Below, one piece after another: positions 59,174 to 64,000 of a stretch of 64,000 nt of DNA (its first letter is position 1; every line of letters starts with the position of its first letter). The stretch spans positions 17,965 through 81,964 of the forward strand of contig CANRWW010000007.1 in NCBI GenBank assembly GCA_947643665.1, in the 5' to 3' direction. Below the pieces are notes generated by a model, which saw nothing but the letters and a program-made list of their open reading frames with translations, ran no database searches and was not told the origin of the DNA. A program made the translations under genes and the position numbers. Origin of the DNA: an uncultured Porphyromonadaceae bacterium. Lineage in GTDB: Bacteria; Bacteroidota; Bacteroidia; Bacteroidales; Muribaculaceae.

Positions 59174-61468
59174 TCAATCATGCCTTGAAGACATTTCAAG
59201 TTCAAGCACCCCTCCATCCATAAGTTGGTCATGGGTAAAGGATGTGCCGTCAATGACATTGCCGTTCAAACGGGCGCTTTTTATATATCTGGCACTGTCT
59301 GACAATCCATCGGCCTTAACCGTAAAAGTACGGCCACCGGGAAGAGATACCGATGATTCACTGAACATAGGTGTACCAAGCTCATAACGGCCTTCAACCG
59401 GATTCACCGGGTAGAATCCCAACGCCGAGAACACATACCATGCCGACATCTGGCCGCAGTCTTCATTACCGCACAGGCCGTCGGGAGTATTCGTATAGAG
59501 CGTTTTCATTATTTCATGGAGCCTGTCGGCACCTTTCCACGGATTGTCTGTCATATTGTAAAGATATGCCACATGATGTCCCGGTTCATTGCCTTGGGCA
59601 TACTGCCCCAGCATGCCGGTGCTGAAAATCGGAAGTTCAGTATCCGGATTCACATATGTGAACATACTGTCAAGTTTGACTTCCATCTTTTCCTTGCCGC
59701 CAAGCAATTCCATAAGTCCGGGAAGGTCGTGCTGTACAGAAAACAGGTACTGCCATGCATTGCTCTCGCAAATCTCCTCATCATATTCCTCGGCCACGAA
59801 CTCCTTGCTGAATTTGCCGGCAGGATCACGCGGCTGGAAAAAACCTGTAGCCGGATTGAATGTGTTCACATAATTGGAAGCCCGCTGCATAAACTCATTG
59901 TATATATCTTCCTTACCGAGTTTTTGTGCCAGAAGTGCTATACAATAATCATCAAAAGCATATTCCATAGTCTTTGACATGCTCCAGTCCTTGTTCCCCG
60001 ACGGGACATAACCCAGCTCCATATACTTGTCAAGCTGGCGGTAATCACCCTTGCGGGCTGTGGCGACACATATGTCAAGAGCTTTTTCAGCATCTATCTT
60101 TGAGCCTAGCCCTTTAAGAATGGCATCTACAATAACCGGTGCCGAATGATAGCCTATCATCATGTCGGTTTCCGATCCCCAGAAATTCCATACCGGCAAA
60201 CGCCCAAGTTGCAAAGCAAATTCAATAAGCGACTTGGCCATGTCGCCGGCACGCCCAGGATTGATGACAGTAAACAGGGGGTGCGCAGCGCGGTAGGTAT
60301 CCCAAAGAGAAAAAGTGGAATAGTTTGTCCATCCGTCTGCATGATGCACATTACCGTCAGGCCCGAGATAATCGCCATTGGCATCCGAATATATCGTAGG
60401 AGCAAGCATGGAATGGTACAGGGCTGTATAAAATACCGTCTTGCGGTCAAGCGAAGCAATGCTGTCAAGCGAAGCCGGTGTCTTGACTTTTATTTTCGCG
60501 AGTTCGGAATTCCATTTGTCGCGGGCAGCAGCACGGTAATCATCAAAATCCGCAAAAACAGCTTCCGCATCAAGATTGGCAAACGCCCCATCCACCGATG
60601 TCGGCGAAAGAGCCGTAACAATGGTCAGCTGGCTCCCTGCAGTGGTATTATAATCAAATGTAGCAGTGACCCCCCACCCATTGGAAGCACCGTCGGGATT
60701 TTCAATAGCCACACTATTCATAGTGACACTGTCAAACGGACGGGAAAAACGCGATGCGAAATATACTTTCTGGCCACGAGCCCAACCGTCGGAATATCTG
60801 AATCCCGCTATTGTGCTGTCATTGACAAGTTTTATGGAACTGTCAACAGTCCGGTCCCAATTCATCGCTTTTGCAAGATTGAGTATTACGGCAGCATCAC
60901 CAGCAGGGAAAGTATATCTCTGCACGCCTATACGGTCACCGGCTGTAAGCTCCACATCAATGTCGTAATCATCAAGATGCACTTTATAATATCCCGCCGT
61001 TGCCTGTTCGCGGTCATGCGAAAAACGCGAATGGATACCCAACGGTGCATCCGCAACTTTTGCCGGTTTCATCACCGGCATGAAAGATATGTCATACAGG
61101 TCACCGGCCCCGGTGCCGCTCAAATGGGTATGGGAAAATCCGGCTATCGTACTGTCCGGATAGAAATATCCTGATATACGGTCCCAACCGGGCAGACCAT
61201 TGTCCGGACTAAGCTGAACCATGCCGAAAGGCACCTGAGCCCCCGGATAAGTATTACCGGTGAAGTCAGTCCCTATCATAGGATTGACATATTGCGTAAA
61301 ATCTTCCTCGGAAACAGCAGATGAGGCATCTGAACAACCGCTTGCAAAAACAGCTACAGCAAACGCAGCCGACAATGACGCAACATGAACTGAGATTTTT
61401 CCGCTACCACGTATGTGGCGCAAGCTATCGGTATATGAATTAAGACAGGAATTAAAAAATAATTTCAT
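59174..61468 (-). CDS. GH92 alpha-mannosidase (copy 4), lipoprotein, first gene of the operon
   Basis: A 764-residue GH92 lipoprotein (AVFASGC lipobox, Cys at about 45, preceded by an unusually long basic N-region). Start FTQYVNPMIGTDFTGNTYPG, acid segment ICESNAWQYLF, +1 segment GNEPGHH and base segment CGNEDCGQMSAW are visible. I chose the ATG at 61468 because the predicted -7 box lies at 61512-61519; a longer frame to 61555 would start upstream of that box. It opens the six-gene mannoside operon. Confidence 0.9.
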   Translation of the reverse strand: MKLFFNSCLNSYTDSLRHIRGSGKISVHVASLSAAFAVAVFASGCSDASSAVSEEDFTQYVNPMIGTDFTGNTYPGAQVPFGMVQLSPDNGLPGWDRISGYFYPDSTIAGFSHTHLSGTGAGDLYDISFMPVMKPAKVADAPLGIHSRFSHDREQATAGYYKVHLDDYDIDVELTAGDRIGVQRYTFPAGDAAVILNLAKAMNWDRTVDSSIKLVNDSTIAGFRYSDGWARGQKVYFASRFSRPFDSVTMNSVAIENPDGASNGWGVTATFDYNTTAGSQLTIVTALSPTSVDGAFANLDAEAVFADFDDYRAAARDKWNSELAKIKVKTPASLDSIASLDRKTVFYTALYHSMLAPTIYSDANGDYLGPDGNVHHADGWTNYSTFSLWDTYRAAHPLFTVINPGRAGDMAKSLIEFALQLGRLPVWNFWGSETDMMIGYHSAPVIVDAILKGLGSKIDAEKALDICVATARKGDYRQLDKYMELGYVPSGNKDWSMSKTMEYAFDDYCIALLAQKLGKEDIYNEFMQRASNYVNTFNPATGFFQPRDPAGKFSKEFVAEEYDEEICESNAWQYLFSVQHDLPGLMELLGGKEKMEVKLDSMFTYVNPDTELPIFSTGMLGQYAQGNEPGHHVAYLYNMTDNPWKGADRLHEIMKTLYTNTPDGLCGNEDCGQMSAWYVFSALGFYPVNPVEGRYELGTPMFSESSVSLPGGRTFTVKADGLSDSARYIKSARLNGNVIDGTSFTHDQLMDGGVLELEMSSRHD

Positions 61469-61511
61469 GGGGCACGGTAAGAAAATTAATACTAAAATAA
61501 AGTGCGTCAGA

Positions 61512-61519
61512 CAAAGATA
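61512..61519 (-). promoter_or_regulatory. -7 box of the mannoside operon
   Basis: Minus-strand TATCTTTG, exact TAnnTTTG, 44 bp before the chosen ATG of GH92 copy 4. No clear -33 box is seen, as expected for a promoter that needs an activator. Confidence 0.5.
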
Positions 61520-61751
61520 GCCGCTTTCCACACACGTCGCCGGAAACACCGACATGAAACGGACAGATCTGCAAAATGAGCATTCATTTTATTCTCACAG
61601 ATTGCCTGAAACCGCTTCAGTGCTACTCTTTACTCTTCTTTGCCCCCCGGTCTACTGAACATTACTGTATTAAAATATCCTAAAACCAATTAAATCGGCA
61701 GGATTTCAGACAGTAATAAATAACAATACCACTTTCCATCTGCACTGGGGA

Positions 61752-62792
61752 TCAGAACGCAGACGCCTTTAAGGCAAGCCCTGTACGTTCCGACAATCCA
61801 AACAACAAATTCAAACAATGCACGGCATTACCTGCGGCACCTTTTAGCAGATTATCAATCACAGCCGTGACTCTCACACACCTACCATCCCCGGCAACCT
61901 CGACATCAGAAGGATAACCCACATATACCAGGCATTTATTTGTGTTTGCAACATCAAGAACCGACGGCACACCATCAACAGGATATGTAAAATTATGATC
62001 CTCATAGGCTTCACTGAAAAGCCTCCTCAACTCACCTATTGACGTCGCAAGAGGCACATCAACTTGCGCCACTATGCCACGGGGGGAAACATTGTTACGA
62101 CTTACACAGAGCCGTACTTTCCCACCAAAAGAGGATTGCACCGCATGCAACAGCGACGCCACCTCCCGAGCGGCATCCTCCCCGTCTGGCCTGTTCTCTA
62201 TTGGCGCTATGGGATCCAGCCTCGTGGAACAAGCCAACTCAGCGAAAGGGGCATTCTGGCTCCCGGCTGATACACCATTACAAGTTCCGAAATTTTCTGT
62301 AGATGCAATTGTAACCGACGCATTTATGTCGCCTGTCAGAAGCATATTTTTTGCAAACGGGAAAAGAGCCAGTTCCACGGCCATGGCTACCGGCGAAGGT
62401 AAAGACGCCCGTTTGGCACCGCGGACCAAAGCCTTGCGGTTATACTCAGGCAATCCATATACCATATCCATTTCACCGCAACGGTAAGCACCGGTAAGAT
62501 CTATCACACGCACATCGGACTCTGCACACATGCCTGCATGAGGCTCCATCCAATCGCGTGCCATCCACGGTTCACCGCACAGCAATACCACATCAAGCCC
62601 TTCGGGATCCAGATCCGGTTCAATGCACAAACTCAAATCTCCAACCAATCCACGATGAACCTCTTCAACAGCACGTCCGGCAAAACTTCCCGAAGCTACA
62701 GTCCGCAAATCAACATCGGGATGATTTATCAAAATCCTTATTAACTCCCCGGCAACCATAGTTTCACCGCCGAGAACACCTGTCTTAATCAT
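61752..62792 (-). CDS. ArgC homologue lacking the catalytic Cys and His
   Basis: A 346-residue protein clearly homologous to N-acetyl-gamma-glutamyl-phosphate reductase: ELIRILINHPDVDLRTVASG at the N-terminus, VYGLPEYNRKAL, NGVSAGSQN and the ArgC-type C-terminus VIDNLLKGAAGNAVHCLNLL. But the catalytic NPGCYPTA motif reads LPSPVAMA, so the nucleophilic Cys is Pro, and the TPHLVP histidine region reads SRNNVSP. The NADP loop GxxGxxG is also changed (GGETMVAG). Reductase activity by the known mechanism seems impossible. The gene is not in an arginine operon; its role is unknown. Confidence 0.8.
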   Translation of the reverse strand: MIKTGVLGGETMVAGELIRILINHPDVDLRTVASGSFAGRAVEEVHRGLVGDLSLCIEPDLDPEGLDVVLLCGEPWMARDWMEPHAGMCAESDVRVIDLTGAYRCGEMDMVYGLPEYNRKALVRGAKRASLPSPVAMAVELALFPFAKNMLLTGDINASVTIASTENFGTCNGVSAGSQNAPFAELACSTRLDPIAPIENRPDGEDAAREVASLLHAVQSSFGGKVRLCVSRNNVSPRGIVAQVDVPLATSIGELRRLFSEAYEDHNFTYPVDGVPSVLDVANTNKCLVYVGYPSDVEVAGDGRCVRVTAVIDNLLKGAAGNAVHCLNLLFGLSERTGLALKASAF

Positions 62793-62830
62793 AAATTACT
62801 GTTATACAAACACACCCGTTTCCCACTTTG

Positions 62831-62838
62831 CAAATATA
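62831..62838 (-). promoter_or_regulatory. -7 box of the ArgC-like gene
   Basis: Minus-strand TATATTTG, exact TAnnTTTG, 39 bp before the ATG. No TTG at the usual distance. Confidence 0.45.
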
Positions 62839-62954
62839 GCAAATTATTTGCAGACTATCCTGTAAAAAAACATAAACATCCCTGCATAAATATCCGCCAC
62901 CATCCCATTTCCGTATTATAATACATAAGTTCAACAAAAAAATTACGTTCCTAC

Positions 62955-62986
62955 TTTGGCTATTCAGGAAAAAGTATTTACCTTTG
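62955..62986 (+). promoter_or_regulatory. Promoter of tRNA-Gly
   Basis: TTTG (62955-62958), 20-bp spacer, TACCTTTG (62979-62986), exact consensus, 24 bp before the mature tRNA. Confidence 0.75.
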
Positions 62987-63009
62987 CACTATAAACATAA
63001 TATTCTTAT

Positions 63010-63082
63010 GCGGTAATAGCTCAGTTGGTAGAGCATCAGCTTCCCAAGCTGAGGGTCGCGAGTTCGAGCCTCGTTTACCGCT
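63010..63082 (+). tRNA. tRNA-Gly (anticodon CCC)
   Basis: A 73-nt tRNA. Acceptor stem GCGGTAA/TTACCGC (63010-63016 with 63075-63081) with discriminator T. D arm AGCTCAGTTGGTAGAGC, anticodon stem CAGC/GCTG with loop TTCCCAA (anticodon CCC, decoding GGG), T arm with GTTCGAGCC. CCA is not encoded. It stands alone between its own promoter and a strong terminator. Confidence 0.95.
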
Positions 63083-63087
63083 CTTCC

Positions 63088-63131
63088 TTGAAAACAAGGC
63101 AATTAGCTAAAGCCAATTGCCTTGTTTTCAA
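63088..63131 (+). terminator. Terminator after tRNA-Gly
   Basis: A 17-bp perfect stem (63088-63104 with 63115-63131) with a 10-nt loop. The T-run is inside the right arm (GTTTT). Confidence 0.85.
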
Positions 63132-63417
63132 TTCATCTCATATCTAAACCATGCTCATTGAGCATGCATCTGGATGCTTTTAATGGTGAAGAATAAATAA
63201 CAGGGGAAAATAAAAACATCTTTTTGCCAAGAGAAGGATCGTTGCATGGTAATACATGATAATAACCACAAGCCGTGATTTTGCACAATGAAATAATACA
63301 CAATACCAGGTCTGCACGTTGCTATAATCCGTTGACCTGAACGGCCCTATGAAAAAGACGTTGCAACGCCATCACCTTATCTTGACAAAAAGATGCATCA
63401 TAACCTATAATTCAATT
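63132..63417. other. Intergenic region between tRNA-Gly terminator and DIP1984 gene
   Basis: A small perfect hairpin, CATGCTC-ATT-GAGCATG (63150-63166), is the only structure noticed. I see no gene. Confidence 0.4.
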
Positions 63418-63879
63418 TCAACAGTCGCCAGCCAACTCTGTCTCCCAACCGAGAGATTGAATATGCAGATCCAGTTTGCGCAACTCCGACGCCACTTTAT
63501 CATACTGATGCCTGAATTTCTTAACATCCACATTGCGGATATATTTTATCTCATTACGATTGTAACGGTCCTCCCGTTCTACCAGATGCCTTAAAGCGTC
63601 CCCCAACACTTTCGTCTTTAGGCTCAGAACATCACGTTCAGCAAGCATTGAGGTCAAATTCCTGCCGTCAACTTCAGTCATTGAATTTGTCATGTTTATA
63701 CAATATATAAGCCTTTCCAATTCGGATAGCTTTTTATCAAGCTCCATGATCACCTCCTCCGGCATCTCTACTGGATCATCACCTTCCTGAATCTTTATAC
63801 AATCCTTTAAACGCACATTCAGTTGCGAAATACTATCATTCAGTTGTGCCCTGCTGCTCAATGCTTCTGCCAATTTCAT
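63418..63879 (-). CDS. DIP1984 family coiled-coil protein
   Basis: A 153-residue helical protein without signal peptide. Its length and the sequence MKLAEALSSRAQLNDSISQL, IQEGDDPVEMP, INMTNSMTEVDGRNLTSMLA and RYNRNEIKYIRNVDV match the DIP1984 (septicolysin-like) family. The family has no firm function. The protein is almost entirely coiled coil. The gene stands alone near the window edge. Confidence 0.85.
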   Translation of the reverse strand: MKLAEALSSRAQLNDSISQLNVRLKDCIKIQEGDDPVEMPEEVIMELDKKLSELERLIYCINMTNSMTEVDGRNLTSMLAERDVLSLKTKVLGDALRHLVEREDRYNRNEIKYIRNVDVKKFRHQYDKVASELRKLDLHIQSLGWETELAGDC

Positions 63880-63987
63880 ATCACTGTCTTTATCTGTTTA
63901 AACAATCCTTATCAATCTGACAGTATAACAATTCTCAAAAGAAAAATGGCGCATAGTAATAAACCTGTGTTTGTGTGATAAAAAACT

Positions 63988-63995
63988 TACCTTTG
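63988..63995 (+). promoter_or_regulatory. -7 box at the right edge
   Basis: TACCTTTG on the plus strand, 5 bp from the window end, exact TAnnTTTG. It suggests another gene or RNA just outside the window. Confidence 0.35.
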
Positions 63996-64000
63996 CAGAC

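Noticed and set aside
60146..61174. 342-codon open frame on the plus strand
   Set aside because: It lies wholly antisense to GH92 copy 4, whose motifs are unmistakable. The translation is rich in Arg/His/Cys with no family character.

Overview
The window looks like a chromosomal segment of a gut-type member of the Bacteroidales, plausibly Muribaculaceae. That placement is an inference from several features. Promoters of the Bacteroidetes form TTTG-N19/20-TAnnTTTG recur upstream of genes. There are many secreted proteins with Bacteroidetes-style signal peptides or lipoboxes, two proteins with C-terminal tails resembling type IX secretion sorting domains, a GH92/GH130 mannoside gene cluster, and ferredoxin-dependent 2-oxoacid metabolism. 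I see no phage, insertion sequence, CRISPR array or rRNA.

Layout. Positions 1-2300 hold a two-gene minus-strand operon (a DUF3737 beta-helix protein and a PatB/MalY-type PLP enzyme). Positions 2300-9000 hold methylglyoxal synthase, an OmpA-family protein, a response regulator with its histidine kinase, and an MsbA-type ABC exporter. Positions 9200-11900 hold a four-gene 2-oxoacid:ferredoxin oxidoreductase operon. Positions 12300-17900 hold a secreted CotH-family protein and a large lectin-tagged GH2 beta-galactosidase. Positions 18100-27600 hold a PepSY-like protein, a 1099-residue protein ending in a Schlafen/AlbA_2 domain, an aminotransferase, a decayed lipoprotein thioredoxin gene and a large cell-surface protein. 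Positions 27800-31200 hold an FdtA/FdtB-like sugar pair, a strongly structured RNA locus, and a glutaminase-fold protein that has lost its catalytic residues. Positions 31200-48400 are mostly housekeeping: rplS, speA, truA, acpP, fabF, a ybaK-aroC-radical SAM operon, a Nudix enzyme, tpx, apbE, two rhomboids, an EEP-family protein, dcp and a small HTH protein. Positions 49500-61500 hold a six-gene minus-strand mannoside cluster of four GH92 enzymes, one GH130 and one MFS transporter. The right end has an ArgC homologue lacking its catalytic residues, tRNA-Gly(CCC) and a DIP1984-family coiled-coil protein.

How the genes work together. The GH92/GH130/MFS cluster is a coherent pathway: surface and periplasmic alpha-mannosidases trim mannosides, the MFS protein imports a small product, and the GH130 phosphorylase cleaves it. 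acpP and fabF form a fatty-acid pair. The 2-oxoacid oxidoreductase genes encode one complex with its ferredoxin subunit. The response regulator and kinase are a unit, and a tandem 10-bp repeat upstream of them may be an autoregulatory site.

The most unusual observations are these: (1) a promoter-driven, multi-helix RNA locus (about 29446-29757) and further RNA structure upstream of a catalytically dead glutaminase homologue; (2) an ArgC homologue in which the nucleophilic Cys and the catalytic His are both replaced; (3) the 1099-residue multi-domain AlbA_2 protein; (4) a 74-bp perfect palindrome after fabF; (5) a beta-galactosidase promoter buried in a 54-bp near-perfect palindrome; (6) a lipoprotein thioredoxin pseudogene. 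All identifications rest on reading the sequence and on recalled family motifs. No database search was run.
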